The position numbers and the translations under genes are program-made. Of a stretch of DNA of 23,925 bases, positions 1-6,416 are shown one piece after another (the stretch's first letter is position 1; each line of letters starts with the position of its first letter). This DNA is from a virus, in IMG/VR virus record IMGVR_UViG_3300009788_000299, positions 1-23,925 of that record; one strand, given 5' to 3'. The notes beneath the pieces are model-generated. The model saw only the letters and a list, made by a program, of their open reading frames with translations, made no database searches and was not told the origin of the DNA.

Positions 1-1
1 G

Positions 2-28
2 CCAGAAGGTGGTGGACGAGCCAGATAA
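2..28 (+). CDS. possible C-terminal end of an upstream gene (partial)
   Basis: One frame reads a Gly/Arg-rich end (PEGGGRAR) and stops with TAA at 26-28, shortly before promoter-like elements. Its G-rich composition differs from the following spacer. Another frame is open to position 108 and cannot be excluded, so this is only a weak suggestion that the preceding gene ends here. Confidence 0.2.
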   Translation, partial: PEGGGRAR

Positions 29-47
29 TGTCTATTGTCAGCGATCA

Positions 48-79
48 TTGTCAAGTGACGTTTTATGTTATGCTATTGC
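48..79 (+). promoter_or_regulatory. possible promoter for the HTH gene
   Basis: TTGTCA lies at 48-53 and a TATGCTATTGC stretch at 69-79. The GCTAT core also occurs at the promoters at 447, 6097, 13914 and 17598 (minus strand). Spacing is not canonical: 15 bp to TATGCT, 20 bp to TATTGC. Initiation here would leave a leader of about 30 nt. A second possible -10 is TATAGC at 103-108, just upstream of the ATG at 113. Confidence 0.35.
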
Positions 80-112
80 TTTTGTAGAAAACTCTAGTAT
101 TTTATAGCATAT

Positions 113-406
113 ATGTCGAAGATTCAAGACGCTATCTCTGGTATCAAAAATTGTGCAGATATAATAAAGCCAAAAGCCGTTCATAAGATTCTTGGAGTAT
201 CGCTTGCTTGGGTTTATAAGGATGGCAATGTCCCAATCGAAGAAAGTTGTAGGGCATCTAGTGGCAATAGGAAAAAGAAATATTATGTTTTTAGAAAACA
301 AGTACTTCTTAAATGGTTAAACGAAGAGGAAAATCAGGACACGCTTGTTAAGGTATGGATAAGAGCTGGGGCGATGAGTGATCTCAGAAAAAGTCGTAAT
401 GGCTAA
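113..406 (+). CDS. small helix-turn-helix DNA-binding protein (excisionase/MerR-like)
   Basis: The product has 97 residues. Residues about 20-70 follow the layout of small MerR/excisionase (HTH_17-like) domains: a helix-turn-helix (KAVHKILGVSLAWVYKDG), a short basic wing (NRKKKYYVFRK) and a final helix ending in WL. Such proteins act as excisionases, regulators or small terminase (Nu1-type) subunits. The sequence does not decide between these, and no terminase large subunit is present to support the last. The gene stands alone and is followed by the promoter for the 459 gene. The DNA-binding fold is likely; the role is unknown. Confidence 0.6.
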   Translation: MSKIQDAISGIKNCADIIKPKAVHKILGVSLAWVYKDGNVPIEESCRASSGNRKKKYYVFRKQVLLKWLNEEENQDTLVKVWIRAGAMSDLRKSRNG

Positions 407-423
407 TGGATGCTAAAATAGTA

Positions 424-452
424 TTGATTTTTCTGTAAATGTATGCTATACT
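424..452 (+). promoter_or_regulatory. sigma70-type promoter, predicted leaderless start at 459
   Basis: TTGATT (424-429), a 17-bp spacer and TATACT (447-452) preceded by an extended -10 TGC. Exactly 6 nt separate the hexamer from the ATG at 459, so the predicted +1 is the A of the start codon. Confidence 0.75.
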
Positions 453-458
453 GGTTGC

Positions 459-1271
459 ATGTCTAAAGTTAAATTATCTACAAAGGATCTAAATAAGATG
501 TGGACAGATATGCTCTCGCATAGGTCTATTATACGTGATAGTATGATAAAGTATGCGGCTGGGATGGAGATTGATGAATGCGCAGAGTGGGAGAATCCAT
601 TTAGGATTCATCTAGATAATTATGATGATTCTATTCTGGCTTTGCAGAGTAAGCTCACCAATAACCTTGTATTATCAATCATATATGAGAAGGCACCTAA
701 TCTTGATATAGATCCAGAGTTTGTTTTATCTAGGATGGTAGATGCACTAACAGATCAAGATACTGAGACGACAGTACATGATAAGCCATTAGTATTTGAT
801 GCACAGTGGGTGATTGATTACGTAGATAAGAATTATCTAAGGCAAAAAAACAAGTTGTGTCTTTTCCAGATGCTCACCAAAATCAATCACTTGGCTAGCA
901 ATATAACTTTTGATGTAAAGAACGCTACAGTCACATTGCCATTCTATACTGGCAAATGGTTCAGAAAATCATATATTGTTTCTAAGGGTACAGAAAAATT
1001 AATGCTTGAATTCGATAAGCTGATACAAACACATCTACTTGGTCGTGATCCTTTTGATGTCTCACCAAAAATATTCATTAAATATTTAGATGAGTGGTCT
1101 CGCACGAAGCCCTATGCACAATATATATTTAGAGAGATATTTTTAGATAATGAATATGATGCGGTTCGCTCCATAAAGATAGATAAGGGCAAATCAAAAA
1201 TAACTCTTAATTTCAGAGAGGAACAGGACGTACAAATGCTAATGGATACAATCAATCAAAACACAAATTAA
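459..1271 (+). CDS. hypothetical protein, 270 aa
   Basis: I do not recognise this protein. It is a soluble, mixed-charge product with no membrane segment, cysteine cluster or obvious catalytic motif. It has an aromatic-rich middle (FYTGKWFRKSYIV, about residues 166-178) and a mixed alpha/beta look. The start is fixed by a strong promoter whose -10 ends 6 nt upstream, giving a leaderless mRNA. It is the first gene after that promoter and may share a transcript with the endolysin gene at 1295, which has its own CCCC leader. No function is proposed. Confidence 0.75.
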   Translation: MSKVKLSTKDLNKMWTDMLSHRSIIRDSMIKYAAGMEIDECAEWENPFRIHLDNYDDSILALQSKLTNNLVLSIIYEKAPNLDIDPEFVLSRMVDALTDQDTETTVHDKPLVFDAQWVIDYVDKNYLRQKNKLCLFQMLTKINHLASNITFDVKNATVTLPFYTGKWFRKSYIVSKGTEKLMLEFDKLIQTHLLGRDPFDVSPKIFIKYLDEWSRTKPYAQYIFREIFLDNEYDAVRSIKIDKGKSKITLNFREEQDVQMLMDTINQNTN

Positions 1272-1282
1272 TATTTTATTTT

Positions 1283-1286
1283 CCCC
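1283..1286 (+). promoter_or_regulatory. U-rich/CCCC translation-leader element (type example)
   Basis: A CCCC run preceded by TTTTATTTT ends 8 nt before the ATG at 1295, in the place of a Shine-Dalgarno. Equivalent C runs precede the starts at 4313 (ccc 4301-4303, gap 9), 4749 (4737-4739, gap 9), 5155 (5143-5146, gap 8), 6417 (6404-6407, gap 9), 9143 (9131-9133, gap 9), 11601 (11589-11593, gap 7), 13597 (13586-13588, gap 8) and 14704 (14691-14693, gap 10). CC-only versions precede 6154 (gap 9), 10596 (gap 11) and 15490 (gap 10). Confidence 0.6.
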
Positions 1287-1294
1287 AATCTTTT

Positions 1295-2334
1295 ATGTTT
1301 CACCCATCTCGTAAGTTTAAGAAATGGTCTGGAAGAATAGCTTTAATAGCTACATCAGTAGGTATGACAATCAGTGTAATGTTACTAGCTCTACAGGTTC
1401 AGGCGATGTTCACACCAGAGGCTCAAAAGACCATGGATGAGTTATATGATCTTAAAAAGGCAAATAGCGTTACACTCCGCTCTCTAAATACGGTAAAGAT
1501 GAGAAAAGAGTTAGAGCTTGCAAAAATTGATAGTCAGCTTGCACTCATTCGTGAGATAAATTTACGTGCCGATATTTGTATCGACAAATTGCAACAGGGC
1601 AGCGAAGAGACTTGTGATATCGAAAAACTAGAAGCTAATAATTCTCATTCATCAGCGCCCCCACAGGCGGATAATCAGGATTTTCAGTAGAGCAATCAGT
1701 TGAAAGTTCTCCCTCACTTGAGGAACTGGTTGCTCAACGTCGAGAAAGACGTGAAGAGAACAATGCTACGACACCACAGCCTGGTACAGAAAAATTCTGT
1801 GTGGGTAGAGAATTCAAACATATGACACCAGAGTTCCTAGATAGGATCAAGCAGGACTATCCAGCATACTATGATATATATAAGGTTCAGCGCTTAAATG
1901 AAATGGCGTGTATGTGGGAAGGAAAGAAGTTCGAGCCATACACGGTGCGCATGCTTGCGATGCTTTATGCAGAGAACAATGCGTTAGATCCACGCATTAG
2001 GGGCGACTATGGTTTTGCGTTTGGTCTCTCGCAAGAACATATCTGCAATAGGGGTCTTAATATGTATTATCTAGGCATAGGTTATGGTGTAAAGCGCTAT
2101 TGTTATTCAAGGAATGGTATGACACCAACGCAGCAGGTAGAAAAGGAATTCCCAGAATTCTCTTTTAGTTGGACATCTCAATTCTATTATTTTAGCAACT
2201 TCATAAGTCCAAAAATAGATGAGGGTAAAACTCCTAATGCTATCGTAACATTATGGAATAGCAATGAGATTGGTCGGCAAGCAATAGTAGATAGGCATGA
2301 GCCATTTATAAAAGCAGTACTCAATATCAAATGA
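1295..2334 (+). CDS. membrane-anchored lytic transglycosylase-like endolysin, split by a -1 frameshift
   Basis: Two ORFs appear to form one gene. The first (1295-1690, 131 aa) has a basic N-terminus, one membrane segment (about residues 15-38), a coiled coil and a Ser/Pro linker, ending at TAG 1688-1690. The -1 frame is open from 1675 to 2334. It continues the linker with no start codon for over 100 nt and leads into a lysozyme-like domain: MLAMLYAENNALDP has the catalytic Glu context of soluble lytic transglycosylases, and GDYGFAFGLSQ is their conserved G-x-GL-Q segment. Joining at TTTT 1681-1684 gives about 346 residues: a signal-anchored muralytic enzyme acting outside the inner membrane. 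The break could be programmed slippage on T-TTT, a real mutation or a missing T in the assembly. If the second ORF is separate, it would start at GTG 1801 or ATG 1822, with no leader element. Confidence 0.65.
1679..1690 (+). other. candidate frameshift point in the endolysin gene
   Basis: The end of the first ORF reads GAT TTT CAG TAG. Slipping the Phe codon back one base on T-TTT (1681-1684) enters the open lysozyme frame two codons before the stop. It is not a canonical tandem slippery heptamer, because the following CAG cannot re-pair in the -1 frame. Confidence 0.4.
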
Positions 2335-2852
2335 ACCAAGATTGCGTACATGAATTGGCAACACTTAATAGGACTGTTGGTCGTCAGTTCGTTCTGTACC
2401 GCTATAAGGACTTAAGTGGAGTCAGTGGCGAGGGGACAGTCGCAGAAGGTATAGAATTTGCCAATGGACAGGTGGCGTTGCGATGGTACCCAAAGACGTA
2501 CAATTCCAAAAAAAGGGAGGCAAGGGAAGCTGGGTTCACCTTTAGGGGAAGCATATCTGTATTCCAGTCTATAGATGAGATAATAGCAATACATGGTCAT
2601 CATGGGAATACTAAGGTGCTATATCTCGATGAGATGGCTGGTGTACCATCTAATAAAAGGATCTATGATCCGCCTTGGGAAAATCGTAAGATAATGAAAT
2701 TTATTACCAAATTATTGAAAAAGTTAATACTAGATTATAGTGATAGTACTTTTAATAAGACAATGGGTTCCATAGTTGGAATGATAAGGGTCGCTGAAAA
2801 GAATGCATATCGTAGGGGCTGGAATGATTCTGTCCTTAAGAATAAGCTATAG
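2331..2852 (+). CDS. hypothetical phage protein, 173 aa
   Basis: The ATG overlaps the TGA of the endolysin gene (ATGA, 2331-2334), so translation is probably coupled. The first half (about residues 26-95) carries a pattern I associate with small conserved phage proteins: a DLSGVSGEGTVAEGIEF-like strand pair, ALRW, then SIDEIIAIHGHHG. The function of that group is unknown. The second half is helical and basic (KFITKLLKKLIL, then NAYRRGWND). No membrane segment is evident. Its position beside the endolysin may indicate lysis-related or simply late expression. Confidence 0.7.
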   Translation: MNQDCVHELATLNRTVGRQFVLYRYKDLSGVSGEGTVAEGIEFANGQVALRWYPKTYNSKKREAREAGFTFRGSISVFQSIDEIIAIHGHHGNTKVLYLDEMAGVPSNKRIYDPPWENRKIMKFITKLLKKLILDYSDSTFNKTMGSIVGMIRVAEKNAYRRGWNDSVLKNKL

Positions 2853-2858
2853 GCATTT

Positions 2859-3365
2859 ATGTATGACATAATTAGATCAGAGGTCAGAGAAGAATGTAGG
2901 AAAAGAGATAATTATCTTTGTGTTAATCCAAAATGCAAAGTTGCCAATGAGGTTAAAGTTTTAAACAATGGGAAAAAGGTATGGAAAAATAAGAGATGGA
3001 GCACAGTTTATGGAGTGTGGATTCAGAATGTACATTTGCATCATTGTATATTTAGATCTAGATATTTTGGTGAGGATAGGGATGAGCCTTGGAATCTCGC
3101 GTCACTTTGCAAAATGTGTCATAATAATCTGCATAATTTTGATATAGAATTAGAAAATATGTTTATTCATATCGCGTTAGAAAGAAGAGCAGCCGCTGGG
3201 ATGCCAGCCATAGATTATTCCAATATAGATATAAAGGATAAAAAGAAAAAGACGAATGCCTATAAGGAAAAATACAAAAGAGACAAGGAAAAGTTCATGG
3301 AAACGCATGATGGGCTTACGCCATTGCAATATAATTATCGTAGAAAAAAAAGCTTGAATTCTTAG
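2859..3365 (+). CDS. HNH endonuclease-like protein
   Basis: The product has 168 residues. CVNPKC near residue 21 and CKMCHNNLH near residue 86 form a likely zinc-binding pair. VHLHHCIF at about residues 54-61 supplies the first His of the HNH site, and PWNLASLC the central Asn. The C-terminus is lysine-rich and may bind DNA. HNH proteins in phages serve as homing nucleases or as packaging or anti-competitor nucleases; the context does not separate these. A weak promoter (ATGATT, 18 bp, GC-TATAGG at 2848-2853) ends 5 nt before the ATG, so expression may be independent of the upstream gene. Confidence 0.75.
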   Translation: MYDIIRSEVREECRKRDNYLCVNPKCKVANEVKVLNNGKKVWKNKRWSTVYGVWIQNVHLHHCIFRSRYFGEDRDEPWNLASLCKMCHNNLHNFDIELENMFIHIALERRAAAGMPAIDYSNIDIKDKKKKTNAYKEKYKRDKEKFMETHDGLTPLQYNYRRKKSLNS

Positions 3366-3382
3366 CCACCATCTGCTAACCT
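3354..3382 (+). promoter_or_regulatory. promoter, predicted leaderless start at 3389
   Basis: TTGAAT (3354-3359), a 17-bp spacer and TAACCT (3377-3382) with extended TGC upstream. Six nt follow before the ATG at 3389. The -10 is weak (TA---T), but both spacings match the other leaderless promoters here. Confidence 0.5.
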
Positions 3383-3388
3383 AAAAAT

Positions 3389-3868
3389 ATGACTACACAA
3401 TCAATAGCAGAAGATCTTAGTGCAGCACTCGAAAAAGCGGAGGCTTCCAAGGAAGCAGAAATAGCGCTTTTAGAATTTCTAGAGCGGACAGATGCATTCA
3501 AAAAATATACCATAGCCAAGCAGGAGGCTGAAATAGCAAAGAGCGAATCAGATACTGTTAAAGCGACTCTATTAGAGGATATGAAAGAAAATGATGAGAA
3601 GTCAATAAGCGCTGGTGGATATAGAATGCATACATCTGAGAAGGAGAATGTAACGGTAATGGATGATGAAAAGATGGAGAAATGGCTCAAGAAGAATAAA
3701 AAGTATGATGATGTATTTAAGATGGAACCAAAATTAGATAAGAAAGGTCTCAATAAATATATCCTTGATCTACGTAATGATAGGCAGATGCCAGATGTAG
3801 AAGATTGTGGTATAGAGATAGTTCCAAATATTTTTATCACAGTAAACAAGATAGACGATGAGCAATAG
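3389..3868 (+). CDS. Gp157-like coiled-coil phage protein
   Basis: The product has 159 residues. The N-terminal half is a charged coiled coil (repeated Ala/Glu/Lys, about residues 5-75). A small domain follows (SAGGYRMHTSEKENVTVMDD, then PKLDKKGLNKYILDL and a final beta segment). This helical-arm-plus-small-domain order resembles the siphovirus Gp157 family, often found near phage recombination genes; a RusA resolvase lies 4.4 kb downstream. The assignment rests on overall pattern only. A promoter-like element makes the start codon the predicted transcript end. The next gene overlaps by 11 nt. Confidence 0.5.
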   Translation: MTTQSIAEDLSAALEKAEASKEAEIALLEFLERTDAFKKYTIAKQEAEIAKSESDTVKATLLEDMKENDEKSISAGGYRMHTSEKENVTVMDDEKMEKWLKKNKKYDDVFKMEPKLDKKGLNKYILDLRNDRQMPDVEDCGIEIVPNIFITVNKIDDEQ

Positions 3869-4292
3869 CAAGACGTATTATATCCGTACTGATTTGGGAG
3901 AATTTAAAGTCTCTACAGATCCAGAAAAAATGCAAAATGCATTAGAAAATCCAAATGATAATCTCATCCAATTGGAAACACTGACTGGGTTCAAGTGCCA
4001 GATAAGGAATAGAGACATAAAGATATGTGGGCTTTTAGATAATTATATGTCTGTATTGGATAGCAATGAGAATGCAGATGGCGTGGCTCAATTATCTGGA
4101 ATAGCAGATTTAAAATTTTTCTTCTCTAGAGATAAAGGGGATATATCTATAGTATTCTTAGATGATAAAGGTGATGAATTAGCTAGAAAAAGATATGATA
4201 GTGAGGAATTTGTATCTAAGATTGTAAATGAATTGCCAAATGCAGTGTTAGATGCGATAATAGAGGAGCAAGATAGAAGATCATTCTCTTAA
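3858..4292 (+). CDS. hypothetical protein, 144 aa
   Basis: I do not recognise this protein. It is acidic, with beta-rich ends: the N-terminal KTYYIRTDLGEFKVSTDPE and later GDISIVFLDDKGDELARK look like sheet strands. It has no membrane segment, zinc ligands or nuclease motif. The start codon lies inside the end of the Gp157-like gene (11-nt overlap, different frame), so translational coupling is likely. Confidence 0.65.
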   Translation: MSNSKTYYIRTDLGEFKVSTDPEKMQNALENPNDNLIQLETLTGFKCQIRNRDIKICGLLDNYMSVLDSNENADGVAQLSGIADLKFFFSRDKGDISIVFLDDKGDELARKRYDSEEFVSKIVNELPNAVLDAIIEEQDRRSFS

Positions 4293-4312
4293 ATTAATTA
4301 CCCATTCGATTC

Positions 4313-4777
4313 ATGAGATCAAATTATTATTACAGCGATAGGGGGATAAAATTATTCCTCAAAGATGCAGATGGCAAAATGTACTTTAGGGCAATACGTA
4401 ATCCCGATTTATTGGACAGAAATTCTAGAGAAGAGCGTTGTATCACATATGATACAAGCGATGTGATGAACTTGCCGAATGATACGGTACTCGTATTGTA
4501 TGATATGCAAGAGGGAATACTATTATTCCAAGAGAAGTGGCGATTGTATTTTATAGATCCAGTAAATATATTAATAGATAAGCGGAATATCACTCTCCAA
4601 GTCCCTTATAATACTTTTAAGAGTATAGGAGGAGGTTATTCTTGGATGGATGTTCATGCAACAAATGTAACATGGGATTCCATTAAGGATAATATCTCAG
4701 CAGAACCAGTGCCAGATCTTATTTCTGACCAAATTTCCCTTTATAATCATGCCATCAAAGAAAAAAAAAGTTCCTAA
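4313..4777 (+). CDS. hypothetical protein, 154 aa
   Basis: I do not recognise this protein. It is rich in Asp and Tyr, with an N-terminal RSNYYYSDRG and alternating hydrophobic strands (VLVLYDMQEGILLFQEKWRL) suggesting a beta-rich fold. There is no signal peptide or catalytic motif. A CCC element ends 9 nt before the ATG. Its 3' end overlaps the next gene by 29 nt in another frame. Confidence 0.65.
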   Translation: MRSNYYYSDRGIKLFLKDADGKMYFRAIRNPDLLDRNSREERCITYDTSDVMNLPNDTVLVLYDMQEGILLFQEKWRLYFIDPVNILIDKRNITLQVPYNTFKSIGGGYSWMDVHATNVTWDSIKDNISAEPVPDLISDQISLYNHAIKEKKSS

Positions 4778-5150
4778 GAAGGATGTAAAGACCATAGGCA
4801 AGACGGAAAGAGATATTGATAAAACTATAAATGATATCCTAAATGCCGTTGATAGTGCATTCATGGATAAGCATTTTGATGATGTAGTTGCACTCGTATA
4901 TTACAAGGGCAGATTTAATGATGGTGAAGAAGCTAAGATAAAAACAGTTATGGGTCTCAGGAAGTCGGATAAGAATATAAGCGAGACTTCAGAAACATTA
5001 ATATTTATGTTTATGTTCCTATGTAAAAAATTAAACTTTAGAGAAGAGGCTGCAAAGAATTTTATTGCAGAACAAATATTAGCGGTTAACCCAGAAGCCA
5101 AAGACGTATCGGAGGCTCTTGACCAACTTTTAGATCCAAATTCCCCTTAA
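4749..5150 (+). CDS. hypothetical protein, 133 aa
   Basis: I do not recognise this protein. The N-terminus is very basic (SKKKKVPKKDVK) and the rest looks all-helical, with a hydrophobic helix LIFMFMFLCKKL near residues 84-95 that is amphipathic rather than clearly membrane-spanning. The gene starts within the previous one (29-nt overlap) and is also preceded by a TTTCCC leader ending 9 nt upstream. The basic tail would suit binding of nucleic acid or of an acidic partner, but nothing identifies one. Confidence 0.65.
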   Translation: MPSKKKKVPKKDVKTIGKTERDIDKTINDILNAVDSAFMDKHFDDVVALVYYKGRFNDGEEAKIKTVMGLRKSDKNISETSETLIFMFMFLCKKLNFREEAAKNFIAEQILAVNPEAKDVSEALDQLLDPNSP

Positions 5151-5154
5151 TATT

Positions 5155-5700
5155 ATGGCTTACCAGAAAAAATCAAATGATTTAGGCGCAGCATGGCAGA
5201 AGATTAGTAACCAAGGCAACACATTTCTGTCTGTGCGTCTAGATTGTACGCACTCACCAGAGACCGCTAAGGCTCTAGCAAATATGCTTATGAGTGGTCA
5301 GCCGATATCGCTGATGGCTTCTGAGAATAGTAGTTTTGATCCTAACAATCCTAAGGTGCCAAGGTATTCATTGTATATGTCACAACAACAGCATACATGG
5401 ACTTTGCAAGCATATAATCAAGTATATAACCCAACTGATGCTCCACAATTTGATTACAAGAATCCAATTTATCAGCCAGCAGATAATCAGCAGAGTAATT
5501 ATAGTGCTCCTCCAAGTGCTCCAGCTCCAGTCCAACCAGCTCCTACACCTCCAGCAGCTCCAGTAGCTCCTCCAGCAGCTCAAGTAGAGACAGTAGCCCA
5601 GCCACCCTACCCACCAGCTCCAGTGGCTCCAGAGGCTCCAGCAGAGCAAGCCACTATGCCAAGTTCTCCTCCTGTACCGCAGAATCCGTTCGGGGCATAA
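5155..5700 (+). CDS. protein with small N-terminal domain and long Pro/Ala-rich tail
   Basis: The product has 181 residues. The N-terminal part (about 1-90) has a DLGAAWQKISNQGNTFLSVRL opening that weakly resembles small DUF736-like or OB-like beta proteins of phages and plasmids. From about residue 100 it is low complexity: Gln/Asn/Tyr-rich, then Pro/Ala/Val repeats (APVAPPAAQ-like), ending in PQNPFGA. A disordered linker with a short conserved-looking tip recalls SSB proteins, but the tip is not acidic. The start follows a CCCC element with an 8-nt gap, 4 nt after the previous stop. A DNA-processing or structural role is equally possible. Confidence 0.6.
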   Translation: MAYQKKSNDLGAAWQKISNQGNTFLSVRLDCTHSPETAKALANMLMSGQPISLMASENSSFDPNNPKVPRYSLYMSQQQHTWTLQAYNQVYNPTDAPQFDYKNPIYQPADNQQSNYSAPPSAPAPVQPAPTPPAAPVAPPAAQVETVAQPPYPPAPVAPEAPAEQATMPSSPPVPQNPFGA

Positions 5701-5708
5701 TAGCCCAT

Positions 5709-6077
5709 ATGAAAAGGAGGCTAATTAAGCCAGTGCATTCAGTAGCATTAAAGCACGATAGGTATCGTGGTAGGATTGCATGGGATGCGACAGATCCAGA
5801 AAAAATAACTTTTACTATAGTTATTGCTAGCAAAGATAAACCTATAAAAACGAAAATGGCTATACCTATAATTTCAGATGGCATGGTCGGCATGTATGAT
5901 TTGGGCAGTTCTTCACAATTAGTCGTGGCAACAATCAATTTGGTAAAGAAGCATGAGGTTTTTAGTAATAATTTTTATCATCCAGATTTTCCAAAAGATG
6001 TTCAAAAATATATAAAAGATTTATTGAAAGATGATATATCTTTAAAGCAGCAATTGGAGCAAGCATTAAACGCTTGA
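5709..6077 (+). CDS. hypothetical protein, 122 aa
   Basis: I do not recognise this protein. A basic N-terminus (MKRRLIKPVHS) precedes beta-strand-like segments (GRIAWDAT, ITFTIVIASKD) and a helical C-terminus (DVQKYIKDLLKDD). It has no cysteines, membrane segment or known motif. The gene follows the Pro/Ala-rich gene by 8 nt and is the last of this block: a strong promoter begins just inside its stop codon region (TTGACT at 6074). Confidence 0.65.
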   Translation: MKRRLIKPVHSVALKHDRYRGRIAWDATDPEKITFTIVIASKDKPIKTKMAIPIISDGMVGMYDLGSSSQLVVATINLVKKHEVFSNNFYHPDFPKDVQKYIKDLLKDDISLKQQLEQALNA

Positions 6078-6102
6078 CTTTTACACGCTGATCTGCTATA
6101 CT
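6074..6102 (+). promoter_or_regulatory. strong sigma70-type promoter
   Basis: TTGACT (6074-6079), a 17-bp spacer and TATACT (6097-6102) with extended -10 TGC. It has the best overall match in the window. The predicted +1 near 6109 leaves a leader of about 45 nt before the ATG at 6154; the leader is U-rich and ends with TTTCC 9 nt before the start. It begins the membrane protein/flotillin segment. Confidence 0.8.
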
Positions 6103-6153
6103 TTATAGAAGAACAAATAAATATTCTTCATTATATTTCTTTCCAACATATTT

Positions 6154-6345
6154 ATGTTCAAGAAAATTTTATACTCCATATTAGGCATTGTTTTATTCTT
6201 CACGAATATAGCATTCATATTATGGATAGGCATGCTAGCAGCAATAATGGTAGCAACTCTAATAGTAGGTAGGGTTATACAAGAATACCTATCGACTAAA
6301 GAGAAGAAACTTGAGGACATTATGACGAGCGCAATAGATTCGTAG
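6154..6345 (+). CDS. small two-helix membrane protein (63 aa)
   Basis: Two hydrophobic segments (about residues 5-21 and 23-42) lie close together, followed by a charged tail (QEYLSTKEKKLEDIM). Size and topology would fit a holin or a small membrane partner. The endolysin is nearly 4 kb upstream, whereas the next gene is a flotillin-like membrane protein, so a role with the flotillin is as plausible as a holin role. It is the first gene after the strong promoter at 6074. Its stop overlaps a 9-bp hairpin (6342-6364). Confidence 0.65.
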   Translation: MFKKILYSILGIVLFFTNIAFILWIGMLAAIMVATLIVGRVIQEYLSTKEKKLEDIMTSAIDS

Positions 6346-6364
6346 AAAAGTATTGCTTTTCTAC
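6342..6364 (+). terminator. AT-rich hairpin between membrane protein and flotillin genes
   Basis: GTAGAAAAG and CTTTTCTAC form a perfect 9-bp stem around a TATTG loop, overlapping the stop of the 63-aa gene. No U tract follows, so it may be an attenuator or processing site rather than a full terminator. TATTGCTTTT also occurs at 74-83 upstream of the HTH gene. Confidence 0.45.
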
Positions 6365-6416
6365 TTCATATATGATACTGTTCAGGAACTTTCGATTAAT
6401 TTTCCCCAAATCATAT

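Noticed and set aside
5380-5649. Antisense Trp/Ser-rich ORF and a Leu/Gln-rich frame over the Pro/Ala-rich gene
   Set aside because: Both are shadows of the CCA/GCT repeat on the coding strand and lack a leader or promoter.
6372-6416. ATG 6372 as the flotillin start
   Set aside because: The in-frame ATG 6417 is preceded by the TTTTCCCC leader seen at 1295 and gives a normal membrane-anchored start; the longer version cannot be excluded.
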